From Variovorax sp. V93 (GTDB lineage Bacteria > Pseudomonadota > Gammaproteobacteria > Burkholderiales > Burkholderiaceae_C): DNA of 64,000 bases. Numbering within the stretch: position 1 is the stretch's first letter; every line of letters begins with the position of its first letter. Below the pieces are notes generated by a model. It made no database searches. It saw nothing but the letters and a program-made list of their open reading frames with translations, and was not told where the DNA came from. Positions 35,179-43,141 of the stretch are shown piece after piece. The DNA is taken from positions 62,001 through 126,000 of the forward strand of contig NZ_AP028669.1 of the NCBI RefSeq assembly GCF_041154485.1, written 5' to 3'. The position numbers were made by a program, and so were the translations under genes.

Positions 35179-35763
35179 TTATTTCTTGACGTCGACCGCG
35201 CCGGAACCCTGGGCCTTGCCGCGCGCCTTGGCATCCACGGCTGGCGCCTTCAGCGCACCGCCGGCCGAGCCCGCGGCGCCGGTCGCACCGCTCACCGTGT
35301 CACCAACGACGTTCGTCGCGCCGGTCACGTTGCGGGCCGCGCCGGTCGCGGCATTGGCGGCGCCGCCCACTGCGCCGGTCGCACCGCTGACTGCGCCAGT
35401 GGCTCCGCCGACTGCACCGGTGGCACCGCCGACCGCGCCCGTCGCGCCACCGACCACGCCGCCCAGGGTATTGCCCAGGCCGCCTGCGGCCTTGCCGGGG
35501 ACTTCGACCGGCAGCACGCCGGCATTCGTGGCGGCACTGCCGCCGGCGCTTCCCTCGGTGCGCGTCTGCGCGGCTGCATCGGTGCGTGCACCGGCGCCCG
35601 CGGCGCCCTGGCGTTGGGTCGCGTTCGCGCTGCCCGATGTGTTGACATCGGCATTCACGCCCACGCCGACCCCGACGCCTTGTGCCTGTGCGAAGCCGCT
35701 CATGGCAAGAAGGCCTGCGAGCAAGGCGCCGACGAAAAGGGATTTGTGTTGTTGCTGCTTCAT
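35179..35763 (-). CDS. Secreted Gly/Ala-rich heptad-repeat protein
   Basis: A 194-residue protein with a Sec signal peptide (about 1-28, cut after FAQAQ). The mature chain is made almost only of Gly, Ala, Val, Thr, Asn and Ser. Residues 105-132 are four heptads of the form GGATGAV, and degenerate copies continue to about 165 (GAARNVTGATNVVGDTVSGATG). There is no cysteine or tryptophan in the mature part. It ends with a Lys-rich tail (KARGKAQGSGAVDVKK). I do not recognise a characterised family. Low complexity and amphipathic repeats suggest a surface, biofilm or desiccation-related protein. It stands alone, convergent with the box operon. Confidence 0.7.
   Translation of the reverse strand: MKQQQHKSLFVGALLAGLLAMSGFAQAQGVGVGVGVNADVNTSGSANATQRQGAAGAGARTDAAAQTRTEGSAGGSAATNAGVLPVEVPGKAAGGLGNTLGGVVGGATGAVGGATGAVGGATGAVSGATGAVGGAANAATGAARNVTGATNVVGDTVSGATGAAGSAGGALKAPAVDAKARGKAQGSGAVDVKK
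35368..35451 (-). repeat. Four tandem 21-bp units encoding GGATGAV
   Basis: Four consecutive, slightly diverged 21-bp units inside the secreted-protein gene encode the heptads GGATGAV (three times) and SGATGAV. Such tandem units can gain or lose copies by slippage. Confidence 0.75.
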
Positions 35764-36049
35764 AGGTGACTTTTCCTTTCGTTGAATGGTCACTGACCAG
35801 AACCGGCTTTGGGCCAGTTCGGTCGCTACCGTGACCACCTCCGCACATGTCGCCGTGTGCGAGGCGGCCGCCGGCGCGTGTGGGACGCCTCCGTCGTCCG
35901 GAATGAGGGGTCGTGCGTTAGGCGGCGCCTCCTTCTTGCCTGCGAGAGGATCAGAACCAGCACGGCGGGAGGCCAGGCAACCTTTTCAGCGGCAGGGTCA
36001 AAGGCGATCTTCCTGGATGCCCGGCCTTTCATGCAACTAATAATGTTGC
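35764..36049. other. Intergenic region between secreted-protein gene and Rrf2 gene
   Basis: A 286-bp divergent region. It includes the dyad TGGTCA-C-TGACCA (35787-35799) near the secreted-protein gene and the Rrf2 palindrome at its right end. The rest has slightly lower GC than its surroundings. I see no convincing small gene or terminator in it. Confidence 0.5.
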
Positions 36050-36052
36050 ATG
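36030..36052. promoter_or_regulatory. Perfect palindrome over the Rrf2 start codon
   Basis: CATGCAAC (36030-36037) and GTTGCATG (36045-36052) form a perfect 8-bp inverted repeat around TAATAAT. The ATG at 36050-36052 is the start codon of the Rrf2 regulator. A bound regulator would block transcription or initiation of its own operon. Confidence 0.65.
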
Positions 36053-36511
36053 AAACGAGACAGCAAGCTTTCAGGCGTTCTCCACGCACTGCTGCACATG
36101 GCCGAGATGGAGGGGCCCGTCACCTCCGAATCGCTGGCCATGGCCATGCAGACCAACCCCGTCGTCGTGCGCCGGGTCATGGCGGGCCTGCGCCAGGCCG
36201 GCTTCGTGAGTTCGGCCAAGGGCCATGGCGGCGGCTGGGTGCTGTCGTGCCCGCTCGATGCCGTGACGCTCGGCGACATCCACCAGGCGGTGGGGTCTCC
36301 GGCGCTGCTGGCCATGGGCAACCGCACCGAGAGCCCCGGCTGCATCGTCGAGCAGGCCGTGAACGCGGCGCTCGACGGCGCCTGCCGCGAGGCCGAGGCC
36401 CTGCTGCTCGAGCGTTTCAGCAGCATCACGCTGGCCGATCTTTCCCGGGACTTTCATCGCCGCATGACGGGCGGCGGCTTCACTCGCAAGGACATCGAAC
36501 ATGCACTATGA
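36050..36511 (+). CDS. Rrf2-family transcriptional regulator
   Basis: A 153-residue Rrf2 regulator. The N-terminal winged helix is clear ([34 protein letters not shown], then [11 protein letters not shown]). It lacks the three-cysteine cluster of IscR/NsrR: only one Cys occurs in the usual cluster region ([11 protein letters not shown]) and another in DGACREA, so a redox thiol or another signal is more likely than a [2Fe-2S] cluster. The gene overlaps the following flavoprotein gene by 11 bp. The palindrome on its start codon suggests tight autoregulation. The pair is probably a small redox- or electrophile-responsive unit. Confidence 0.88.
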   Translation: MKRDSKLSGVLHALLHMAEMEGPVTSESLAMAMQTNPVVVRRVMAGLRQAGFVSSAKGHGGGWVLSCPLDAVTLGDIHQAVGSPALLAMGNRTESPGCIVEQAVNAALDGACREAEALLLERFSSITLADLSRDFHRRMTGGGFTRKDIEHAL

Positions 36512-37409
36512 CGCTCTGGTCGTGGGCGGCAGCTTTGCCGGCCTCTCCGCTGCCCTGCAGCTTGCGCGCGCGCGAAAAAAGGTCTGCATCGTCGATGCGG
36601 GCGCGCCGCGCAACCGCTTCGCCGCCGCTTCGCACGGCTTCTTCGGCCAGGACGGCACGCCGCCGCTGAAGATGATTGCCGATGCGCGCGCCAAGGTGCT
36701 CGCGTATCCGAACGCCAGCTTCGTCGAGGGCCGGGTCGTGCAGGCGCAGGCCGATGGCGCGGGCGGGTTCGTTGTTTCGCTCGAAGGTGGCGGCGCGCCG
36801 CTGTCGGCCCGCCGGATCGTGCTCGCCTTCGGCGTCGAGGACGGCTTTCCGCAGATCGAGGGCGTGCGCGAACGCTGGGGCCAGAGCGTGCTGCACTGCC
36901 CCTACTGCCACGGCTATGAAGTCGGCGGCCGGCGCCTGGGCATCCTGATCGAACGGCCGCATGCGCCCGAGCATGCGATCCTGTTCGCCGAATGGGGATC
37001 GGCCACGCTGTTCCTCAACGGCAACAACACGGTGGACGAGGAGACGCGCGCCAGGCTGCAGGCGCGCGGCGTGGCGATCGAGCCGGGCCGCATCGCGGCG
37101 CTCGAGGGGCCGTCGCCTGCCGAGCTCTCGGACGTGCGCCTCGCGGACGGCCGGCGCGTGCCGCTCGATGCGATGTTCCTCGTGCCGCGCACGCGCCTGG
37201 CGAGCCCGCTGGCCGAGCAGCTCGGATGCGCGATCGACGAAGGCGGCTTCGGCCCGCTGATCCGCACCGACGCCATGAAGATGACCACGGTGCCCGGCGT
37301 GTTCGCGGCCGGGGATGCGGCCATGATGTTCCACAACGCCACGATGGCTTCGGCCGATGGCGTGATGGCCGGCATTTCGCTGCACCGCGCATCGGTGTTC
37401 GGCCACTGA
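36501..37409 (+). CDS. Thioredoxin reductase-like FAD/NAD(P) oxidoreductase
   Basis: A 302-residue two-dinucleotide-binding flavoprotein. The FAD motif is [16 protein letters not shown] at the N-terminus, the redox-active pair is CPYC (in [13 protein letters not shown], about residues 133-136), and the C-terminal FAD motif is GVFAAGDAA. It lacks the classical GxGxxA/HRRxxxR NADPH site of thioredoxin reductase. The segment after the CPYC reads [14 protein letters not shown], so it belongs to the reductase-like group often paired with Rrf2 or other small regulators. A role in disulphide or electrophile stress is inferred. Confidence 0.85.
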   Translation: MHYDALVVGGSFAGLSAALQLARARKKVCIVDAGAPRNRFAAASHGFFGQDGTPPLKMIADARAKVLAYPNASFVEGRVVQAQADGAGGFVVSLEGGGAPLSARRIVLAFGVEDGFPQIEGVRERWGQSVLHCPYCHGYEVGGRRLGILIERPHAPEHAILFAEWGSATLFLNGNNTVDEETRARLQARGVAIEPGRIAALEGPSPAELSDVRLADGRRVPLDAMFLVPRTRLASPLAEQLGCAIDEGGFGPLIRTDAMKMTTVPGVFAAGDAAMMFHNATMASADGVMAGISLHRASVFGH

Positions 37410-37444
37410 TCGAAGGGGCGACGGGAGGCCTGAAAAACCAGGCT

Positions 37445-37450
37445 ATAATC
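37445..37450 (+). promoter_or_regulatory. -10 element of the tRNA-Gly promoter
   Basis: A consensus TATAAT lies 14 bp upstream of the tRNA. No good -35 is at 16-18 bp spacing. The GC-rich stretch just downstream could be the discriminator of a stringently controlled promoter. Confidence 0.55.
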
Positions 37451-37464
37451 TGCGGCTCGAAATG

Positions 37465-37540
37465 CGGGAATAGCTCAGTTGGTAGAGCGCAACCTTGCCA
37501 AGGTTGAGGTCGAGAGTTCGAGACTCTTTTCCCGCTCCAC
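37465..37540 (+). tRNA. tRNA-Gly (anticodon GCC)
   Basis: A 76-base tRNA with the CCA end encoded. The acceptor stem pairs GCGGGAA (37465-37471) with TTCCCGC (37530-37536). The D region reads TAGCTCAGTTGGTAGAGC and the anticodon loop TTGCCAA, with GCC at 37498-37500. The T arm GAGAGTTCGAGACTC is intact. A single gene, followed at once by a strong terminator. There is no sign of an integrated element at its 3' end. Confidence 0.97.
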
Positions 37541-37548
37541 ATTTCATG

Positions 37549-37582
37549 CAAAAGGCCACCTCACCGGTGGCCTTTTGCTTTG
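37549..37582. terminator. Rho-independent terminator after tRNA-Gly
   Basis: GCAAAAGGCCACC (37549-37561) and GGTGGCCTTTTGC (37567-37579) form a perfect 13-bp stem with a 5-base loop, followed by TTT. It probably also stops the convergent fumarylacetoacetase operon. Confidence 0.9.
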
Positions 37583-37597
37583 GGGCGGCTGCTGTCC

Positions 37598-38920
37598 TCA
37601 GCCCTTCGCGGGCAGCACCATCCCGCGGCTTTCGCCGAAGCCGATGCGCACGTGGCCCGGCTTCTCGCACCAGCCGCGCAGCAGCACCGCGTCGCCGTCC
37701 TCCAGGAATCCGCGCTGCTCGCCGCTGGCCAGCGTGACCGGGTCCTGCGCGGCGCGCGTCAGCTCGATGATCGCGCCGGCCTCGCCCGGCCCCGGTCCCG
37801 AGATGGTGCCGCTGCCGAACAGGTCGCCCGGGTTCAGGCTGCAGCCGCCCACCGTGTGGTGCGCCACCATCTGCGCCACGCTCCAGTACTGGTGCCTGAA
37901 GCTCGTGCGCGACAGGCGCGAAGGCCCGCTCCCCCCGTTGCGCGCCTTCTCGCTTTCGAGCCAGACCTCCAGGCGGATGTCGATCGCGCCGCTTTCGCGG
38001 TTGGCCGGGCTTTCGAGATAGCCGAGCGGCTGGGGCTCGTTTGCCGGCCGCGTCCAGGCCAGGCGATAGGGCGCGAGCGCTTCCATCGTCACGATCCACG
38101 GCGAAATGGTGGTCGCGAAGTTCTTCGCGAGGAAGGGGCCGAGCGGCGCCATCTCCCAGAACTGAATGTCGCGCGCCGACCAGTCGTTGAGCAGGCAGAT
38201 GCCGAAGATGTGCTCTTCCGCGCGTTCGAGCGGAATCGCTTCGCCGGCCGCGTTGCCTTCGCCGATCCAGATGCCGAGCTCGAGTTCGTAGTCGAGCCGC
38301 GCGCAGGCGTGAAAGGTGGGCGCCTTCGCACCCGGCGCCATCGTCTGCCCCATCGGCCGATGGAAGCGCTGGCCGCTGATGCCGATGGTCGACACGCGCC
38401 CGTGGTAGGCCGTCGGGATCCAGCGGAAGTTGGGCGTCACGTCGCCTTCGGGATTCATCAGGCGGCTGATGTTCAGCGCATGGTCGATGGAGGTGTAGAA
38501 GTCGGTGTAGTCGCCGATGCGTGCGGGCACCGTGTATTCGACCTCGGCCTGCGGCACCAGGCATTCGCGCACGGCCTGCACCGTGGCGGCCGGCGCGTCG
38601 TCGCGCAGCAAAGCGAAGACCGCATGGCGCAGCGCGCGCCAGGCGGTGGCGCCGAGCGCGAAGAAGTCATTGAGCGTGGGCAGCGCGGCGGCACGGGCGG
38701 CGTCGAGCGCGAGTCCGTCGAGCAGCTGGCGCGCGCAGAGCGCGGCCATGTCGAGCACCTGGTCGCCAATGGCCACGCCGCCGCGGAAGGGCTGGGGGCT
38801 GCCGGTGCGGCGGAACACCGCATAGGGCAGGTTCTGGATCGGAAAGTCGGTGTCCGGCGCATTGGCCGTGTCGACCCAGCTCCTGGCGTTGGCGTCGTGC
38901 GTGTGGTTGAGCGTAATCAT
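37598..38920 (-). CDS. fahA: Fumarylacetoacetase
   Basis: A 440-residue fumarylacetoacetate hydrolase of the long, eukaryote-like type, cleaving 4-fumarylacetoacetate to fumarate and acetoacetate. Landmarks are IGDYTDFYTSIDHALNISRL with a metal Asp and the catalytic His, DYELELGIWIG with the metal Glu residues, LLNDWSARDIQFWEM, and LFGSGTISGPGPGEAG. It is the last gene of an operon with a cyclase-family gene, an ABC transporter and a TetR regulator. No homogentisate dioxygenase or maleylacetoacetate isomerase is in the window. Acetoacetyl-CoA synthetase is encoded divergently at the other end of the operon and fits its product. Confidence 0.93.
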   Translation of the reverse strand: MITLNHTHDANARSWVDTANAPDTDFPIQNLPYAVFRRTGSPQPFRGGVAIGDQVLDMAALCARQLLDGLALDAARAAALPTLNDFFALGATAWRALRHAVFALLRDDAPAATVQAVRECLVPQAEVEYTVPARIGDYTDFYTSIDHALNISRLMNPEGDVTPNFRWIPTAYHGRVSTIGISGQRFHRPMGQTMAPGAKAPTFHACARLDYELELGIWIGEGNAAGEAIPLERAEEHIFGICLLNDWSARDIQFWEMAPLGPFLAKNFATTISPWIVTMEALAPYRLAWTRPANEPQPLGYLESPANRESGAIDIRLEVWLESEKARNGGSGPSRLSRTSFRHQYWSVAQMVAHHTVGGCSLNPGDLFGSGTISGPGPGEAGAIIELTRAAQDPVTLASGEQRGFLEDGDAVLLRGWCEKPGHVRIGFGESRGMVLPAKG

Positions 38921-38939
38921 CGGCTTGGCCTCTCGCGCT

Positions 38940-39746
38940 TCAGACCGACGCCATCAACGCGTCGTCGAAGATCGCCACCGCACGCGTCCAGCCGGCCGAT
39001 GCGCCGCGGATCTTGTGCGGAAAGCAGCTGATGAAGAAGCCCGTGGGCGGCAGCGCCTCGAGGTTGTGCAGCTTCTCGAGGTGGCAGTAGCCGATGTCGC
39101 GGCCGGCCTTGTGGCCTTCCCAGATGAGGGACGCATCCTGCGTCTCGCCGTACTTCTTCGCGGTGTGCACGAAAGGCGCGTCCCAGCTCCAGGCATCGGT
39201 GCCCGTGAGGCGCACGCCGCGCTCCAGCAGGTACATCGTCGCCTCGTAGCCCATGCCCGCGCCGGCCGAGACATAGTCGGGGTTGCCGTAGCGCGAGCCG
39301 GCGCGCGTGTTGACCACCACGATCTCCAGCGGGCTCAGCGTGTGGCCGATGCGCTTGAGTTCGGCCTCGACGTCGCCGGCCGTGACCACGTAGCCGTCCG
39401 CGAAGTGGCGGAAGTCGAGCTTCACGCCGGGCTGGAAGCACCATTCGAGCGGCACCTCGTGGATCGCGATGGCGGGCTTCTTCTCGCCCAGTGCCTTGTC
39501 CATGGTGGAGTGGAAGTGGTAGGGCGCGTCGAGGTGCGTGCCGTTGTGCGTCGACAGCTGCACCAGCTCTACGGCCCAGCCTTCGCCGTCGGGCAGGTCT
39601 TCCTTCTTGAGCCCGGGAAAGAAGGGCTCGATCTGCTCGTAGGTCTGCTCGTGCGTGAAGTACTGGATCTTCGGCGCGAAGGCCGGCGGATCGGACAGCA
39701 CGTCGTTTTCCAGGAAGATCGAGAGATCGACGAACTTGCGTGGCAT
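38940..39746 (-). CDS. Cyclase-family metal-dependent hydrolase (kynurenine formamidase/isatin hydrolase-like)
   Basis: A 268-residue protein of the cyclase family (PF04199 type), which includes kynurenine formamidase and isatin hydrolase. The metal site is in QLSTHNGTHLDAPYHFHS (HxGTHxDxPxHF), and a further conserved region is VVVNTRAG. TGTDAWSWDAPF is typical of the larger members. It probably hydrolyses an amide, lactam or lactone ring. It lies 19 bp upstream of fahA, so it likely acts earlier in the same pathway. Substrate not known. Confidence 0.85.
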   Translation of the reverse strand: MPRKFVDLSIFLENDVLSDPPAFAPKIQYFTHEQTYEQIEPFFPGLKKEDLPDGEGWAVELVQLSTHNGTHLDAPYHFHSTMDKALGEKKPAIAIHEVPLEWCFQPGVKLDFRHFADGYVVTAGDVEAELKRIGHTLSPLEIVVVNTRAGSRYGNPDYVSAGAGMGYEATMYLLERGVRLTGTDAWSWDAPFVHTAKKYGETQDASLIWEGHKAGRDIGYCHLEKLHNLEALPPTGFFISCFPHKIRGASAGWTRAVAIFDDALMASV

Positions 39747-39785
39747 GGCGGGGCTCCTTGTGGAATGAGGATCTGAGGGATGGCG

Positions 39786-40574
39786 TCAGGGCTGCTGCCA
39801 GCGCAGCAGCCGCTTCTCTGCAAAGGCCAGCAGCGCGTTGCTCGCGAAGCCGATCAGCCCGAGCAGCACGATGCCGGCGAAAAGATCGCTGGCGCGAAAC
39901 GCGCGTGCCGCGAGAAGAATGGCCTGGCCCAGGCCGCTCTGCGAGGCGATCATTTCGCCCACCACCGCAACGATCAGCGCAATGGTCAGCGCAAGCCGCA
40001 TGCCGGCCAGGATGTCGGGCATGGCGTTGGGCAGGCCCATCTTCCAGACGAAGGCCGCGCGCGACATCTGCAGGCAGCGCGCCACTTCCGAAAGCTGCGG
40101 CTCCACCGCCGCAAAGCCATGCACCGTCGCCAGCAGCACCGGCCACATCGCGCCGAAGGCCACCACGAACAGCACCATGCCGGGGTTCAGCCCGAAGATC
40201 GAGATCGCGAGCGGCAGCAGCGCCGAGGCGGGCAGCGGGCGAATGAACTCGAGCGTCGGCTGCACCCACGCGCGCACCGCGGGCGACACCCCGATGGCTG
40301 CGCCCAGCAGCACGCCGAACAGCGACGCGAGCAGCCAGCCCTGCACCATGCGGCCGACCGTGGCCTGCGTGAAGGCGAGCAGCTCACCGTTGCCGTTCGA
40401 GCCGCGGAGGTTGAGGCCTTCGAGCAGGCTTGCGAAAGTGGCCTGCGGCGTCGGCAGGAACACGCGGCTCACCCAGCCCGCGTTGCTCGCCATCCACCAC
40501 AGCGCAATCAGTGCGCAGAGCACGGCGAGCGAGCCGAGCCGGTTCATCACGCCAACGCGGCCATTGGCGTTCAT
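39786..40574 (-). CDS. ABC transporter permease, SsuC/TauC-like (second copy)
   Basis: A 262-residue permease of the nitrate/sulfonate/taurine group (BPD-type inner-membrane component). The EAA-like loop reads EVARCLQMSRAAFVWKMGLPNAMPDI. About six membrane helices. ATG 40574 overlaps the stop of the previous permease (ATGA). The two permeases are homologous but clearly different, so the channel is probably a heterodimer. Confidence 0.88.
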   Translation of the reverse strand: MNANGRVGVMNRLGSLAVLCALIALWWMASNAGWVSRVFLPTPQATFASLLEGLNLRGSNGNGELLAFTQATVGRMVQGWLLASLFGVLLGAAIGVSPAVRAWVQPTLEFIRPLPASALLPLAISIFGLNPGMVLFVVAFGAMWPVLLATVHGFAAVEPQLSEVARCLQMSRAAFVWKMGLPNAMPDILAGMRLALTIALIVAVVGEMIASQSGLGQAILLAARAFRASDLFAGIVLLGLIGFASNALLAFAEKRLLRWQQP

Positions 40575-41425
40575 GGCAGCACTCCCATGCGCCGTGCCAC
40601 CACGCGCTGCAGCCGCACCATGCCCGCGTTGATCGCAAAGCCCACCACGCCGATCCAGCCGAGCCAGGCGAGCATCAGCGCGGGGTCGAAGCTCTGCTGC
40701 GCAATCATCATCGCGTAGCCCATGCCGTGGGGATTGGCCGCAATCTCCACCGTGACGGCCACCACCAGCGCCACCGCCACGCCCAGCCGCAGCGCCACGA
40801 ACAGGCGCGGCACGATGGCCGGCAGCACGATCTTGAAGGCGCGTTCGCGCGCCGAGAGGCCCAGCACGCGGCTCACTTCGAGCAGCCGCGGCTCGATCTG
40901 CTGCACCGCCGACTGCACCAGCACCAAGAGCGGCCAGAAGGTGGCAAAGGCGACGATGGCCAGCTCCATGCGCACGCCGAATCCGAAGCTCAGCATCGCG
41001 AGCGGAATCAGCGCCACCGAGGGCACCGGCCGCAGCACTTCGATGGAAAGCGAGCCGAGCTGCGCCGCGCGGCGCGAGAGCCCGAGCACCAGGCCCAGCG
41101 CAATGCCGAGCACCGCCCCCAGCAGCAGGCCGAGCGCGGCCGTGCCCAGCGTGAAGCCCGTGGCCTGCCACAGCGAGCCGTCGAGCGCCGCACCCATGAA
41201 GGCTCGGGCCGCCGCGCTCGGCGCGGCGAGCGCATCGCTGCCCTGGGCCGCCGCGCGCCGCGCGTACCACTCGAACAGAGCCAGCAGCAGCAGCGGCAGT
41301 ACAAAGGGGCGGACCGTACCAGGAACACCGCGGAACCGGCTTTGCCGGGCCGCTGGTGTTGCCCCCGGCGAGGGGGTGGGCGAAGCGACACGAAGTGCGC
41401 GAAGACTGGGGGTGTGCCTATCCAT
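40571..41425 (-). CDS. ABC transporter permease, SsuC/TauC-like (first copy), with repeat-encoded N-terminus
   Basis: A 284-residue permease. The membrane part begins near residue 41 (VLPLLLLALFEWY), and the EAA-like loop is EVSRVLGLSARERAFKIVLPAI. Residues about 5-35 (including SLRALRVASPTPSPGATP) are encoded by a copy of the dispersed family 1 repeat (41324-41413). The only plausible start is ATG 41425, which overlaps the ATPase stop, since no ATG, GTG or TTG follows in frame before the membrane domain. The extension is therefore likely translated. It would sit in the cytoplasm ahead of helix 1. Confidence 0.85.
   Translation of the reverse strand: MDRHTPSLRALRVASPTPSPGATPAARQSRFRGVPGTVRPFVLPLLLLALFEWYARRAAAQGSDALAAPSAAARAFMGAALDGSLWQATGFTLGTAALGLLLGAVLGIALGLVLGLSRRAAQLGSLSIEVLRPVPSVALIPLAMLSFGFGVRMELAIVAFATFWPLLVLVQSAVQQIEPRLLEVSRVLGLSARERAFKIVLPAIVPRLFVALRLGVAVALVVAVTVEIAANPHGMGYAMMIAQQSFDPALMLAWLGWIGVVGFAINAGMVRLQRVVARRMGVLP
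41324..41413 (-). repeat. Dispersed intergenic repeat, family 1, copy C (translated)
   Basis: Very similar to copy B at 29866-29955, including CAACACCAGCGGCCCGGCAA and CCGGTTCCGCGG. On the minus strand it begins 4 bp after the ATPase stop codon. Here the downstream gene runs in frame through the element. Confidence 0.78.
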
Positions 41426-42200
41426 GGCTTTGCTCGATGAAGGCGAAGAGTTCGCGCCGCAGATGCAGGTATTCCGGATGCTCCTTGGTCGTGAGCTGGT
41501 CGCGCGGCCGCGGAATCTTCACGTCGATCATGCGTGCCAGGCTGGGCCGCCCCGGGCCGGGGTTGGCCTGCAGCGCGATCACGCGGTCGCCAAGGTAGAT
41601 GGCCTCTTCGAGATCGTGCGTGACGAACAGCACCGTGAGCCCGTCGTCGCGCACCAGCCGCGCGAGCTCGTCCTGCAGGCTCTGGCGCGTGAGCGCATCG
41701 AGCGCGCCGAAGGGCTCGTCCATCATCATCAGCTCGGGCTTCTGCGCCAGGCAGCGGGCGATCTGCGCGCGCTGCTGCATGCCGCCCGACAGTTGCACCG
41801 GGAACTTCTGCGCGTGCTTCGCCAGGCCGACCTTGCCGAGCACATCGGCAATGCGCGGTGCGCGCCCGGCCGCAGGCACGCCGGCCGCTTCGAGCGCGAG
41901 GCTCACGTTGCCCTCCACCGTGCGCCAGGGCAGCAGTGCGCGGCCGTAGTCCTGGAACACGAAAGCCACTTCGCGCGACGGCTCGGTCATCTTCACGCCG
42001 TTGCGCCGCACTTCGCCGGCACTCGCCGTGACGAGCCCGCTGGCCGCGCGCAGCAGCGTGGTCTTGCCGCAGCCGCTCGGGCCGACGATGCAGACGAACT
42101 CGCCGCGCGCCACGTCGAAGGAGGTGGGCGACAGGATCTCGCGCCCGCCGAGCCGGATCGCGACGCCGTCGAAGCGAAGGAAGTCGGCGGCCGTGCTCAC
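41418..42200 (-). CDS. ABC transporter ATP-binding protein, SsuB/TauB-like
   Basis: A 260-residue ABC ATPase with Walker A GPSGCGKTTLL, signature QLSGGMQQRAQIARCLAQ, Walker B PELMMMDEPFGALDALTR and the switch His in FVTHDLEEA. This is the nitrate/sulfonate/taurine-type group. The GTG start (42200) overlaps the binding-protein stop as GTGA. Its stop is 2 bp inside the next permease's start region (ATGGATAG). Confidence 0.9.
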   Translation of the reverse strand: MSTAADFLRFDGVAIRLGGREILSPTSFDVARGEFVCIVGPSGCGKTTLLRAASGLVTASAGEVRRNGVKMTEPSREVAFVFQDYGRALLPWRTVEGNVSLALEAAGVPAAGRAPRIADVLGKVGLAKHAQKFPVQLSGGMQQRAQIARCLAQKPELMMMDEPFGALDALTRQSLQDELARLVRDDGLTVLFVTHDLEEAIYLGDRVIALQANPGPGRPSLARMIDVKIPRPRDQLTTKEHPEYLHLRRELFAFIEQSHG

Positions 42201-43141
42201 TTGGCGATCAGCTTCGCAACGTCGATGGAGGTCTTGAGCATGTCCTGGTCCTTCATCAGGCCGACCCAGTAGCCCAGCTGCTTCTCGTTCACCGTGGCGC
42301 CGGGCGGCGAGATCTGGATCTTCGCGAGCACCTCGGGCGGCAGCTTGATGTACTTGCCGATGGCCGCGCGCACCTTGGCGTCGTTCTTTTGCTGCTGCAT
42401 GAAGGCCGCGGCCTCGACCAGCGACTCGCGGAACGCGCGCGCGGCGCCCGGGTTCTTCGCCACCCATTCGCGCTTGGCCGCGTGCACGATGGTCTGGTTG
42501 TTCTCCGGCAGGAAGGTGGAGTAGTACGAGGCCACATAGCCCGCGCCGCTCTCGGTGATGCGGCTCATGAACGGGTCGGCCGACACCACCGCGTCGACCG
42601 AGCCGCCGCGCAGCAGGTCGGCATGCTGCGGGAACGAGGCCTCGACGAAGTTGACCTTGCGGTAGTCCACGCCGCTGTCCTTGAGCCAGGCACGGAAGGT
42701 CACGTGCAGGAACGCGCCGAGCCCCGGCACGCCGATCTTCTTGCCCACGCAGTCCTGCGGGTTCTTGATGCCCGAGCCGGCGCGCGCCACCAGGCCGAAG
42801 CCGGTGATCGTCTTCGAGGTGAGGCCGCCGCCGGCCACCAGCACCAGGTCGAGCCCGCCGTCCACCGCCTGCAGGAACACCGAGGGCGTGGGTCCGCCGA
42901 TCTGCAGCGAATCGGACTGCAGCGCCGCGGGGATGGTGGAGTTGAGCGGGATGAACTTGAGCTCCACGTCGAGGTTGCGCTTCTTGAAGTAGCCCTCTTC
43001 CGCGGCCACGAAGACCGAGGCGAAGTCGGACACGGCCGTGTAGCCGAACACGATCTTCGGGTTCGATTGCGCGCGCGAGGGCAGCGCCGCGGCGGCCGAG
43101 GCGGCGGCCAGCGCCGACAGCAGGGTGCGTCGTTTCATCAT
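42197..43141 (-). CDS. NMT1/SsuA-like ABC transporter substrate-binding protein
   Basis: A 314-residue periplasmic binding protein. The N-terminus MMKRRTLLSALAAASAAAAL then SRAQ has a twin-arginine-like signal. The mature part has the NMT1/THI5/SsuA fold (VFGYTAVSDFASVFVAAEEGYF, FIPLNSTIPAALQSDSLQIG, GVPGLGAFLH). The ligand is unknown. Family members bind sulfonates, thiamine precursors or aromatic acids. The link to cyclase and fumarylacetoacetase suggests an aromatic or keto acid. The start overlaps the TetR stop. Confidence 0.87.
   Translation of the reverse strand: MMKRRTLLSALAAASAAAALPSRAQSNPKIVFGYTAVSDFASVFVAAEEGYFKKRNLDVELKFIPLNSTIPAALQSDSLQIGGPTPSVFLQAVDGGLDLVLVAGGGLTSKTITGFGLVARAGSGIKNPQDCVGKKIGVPGLGAFLHVTFRAWLKDSGVDYRKVNFVEASFPQHADLLRGGSVDAVVSADPFMSRITESGAGYVASYYSTFLPENNQTIVHAAKREWVAKNPGAARAFRESLVEAAAFMQQQKNDAKVRAAIGKYIKLPPEVLAKIQISPPGATVNEKQLGYWVGLMKDQDMLKTSIDVAKLIAK

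Noticed and set aside
35368..35451. CRISPR-like direct repeats
   Set aside because: The 21-bp units are contiguous, in frame and without spacers, and encode a protein heptad.
35787..35799. TGGTCA-C-TGACCA dyad as an operator
   Set aside because: It is short, there is no regulator partner for the secreted-protein gene, and it could be chance. It is only mentioned in the region entry.
36501..37409. True thioredoxin reductase (TrxB)
   Set aside because: The NADPH-binding motif of TrxB is missing and the CPYC context differs; the gene is paired with Rrf2.
37465..37582. Integration site of a mobile element at tRNA-Gly
   Set aside because: No integrase and no direct repeat of the tRNA 3' end was seen downstream; the terminator follows immediately.
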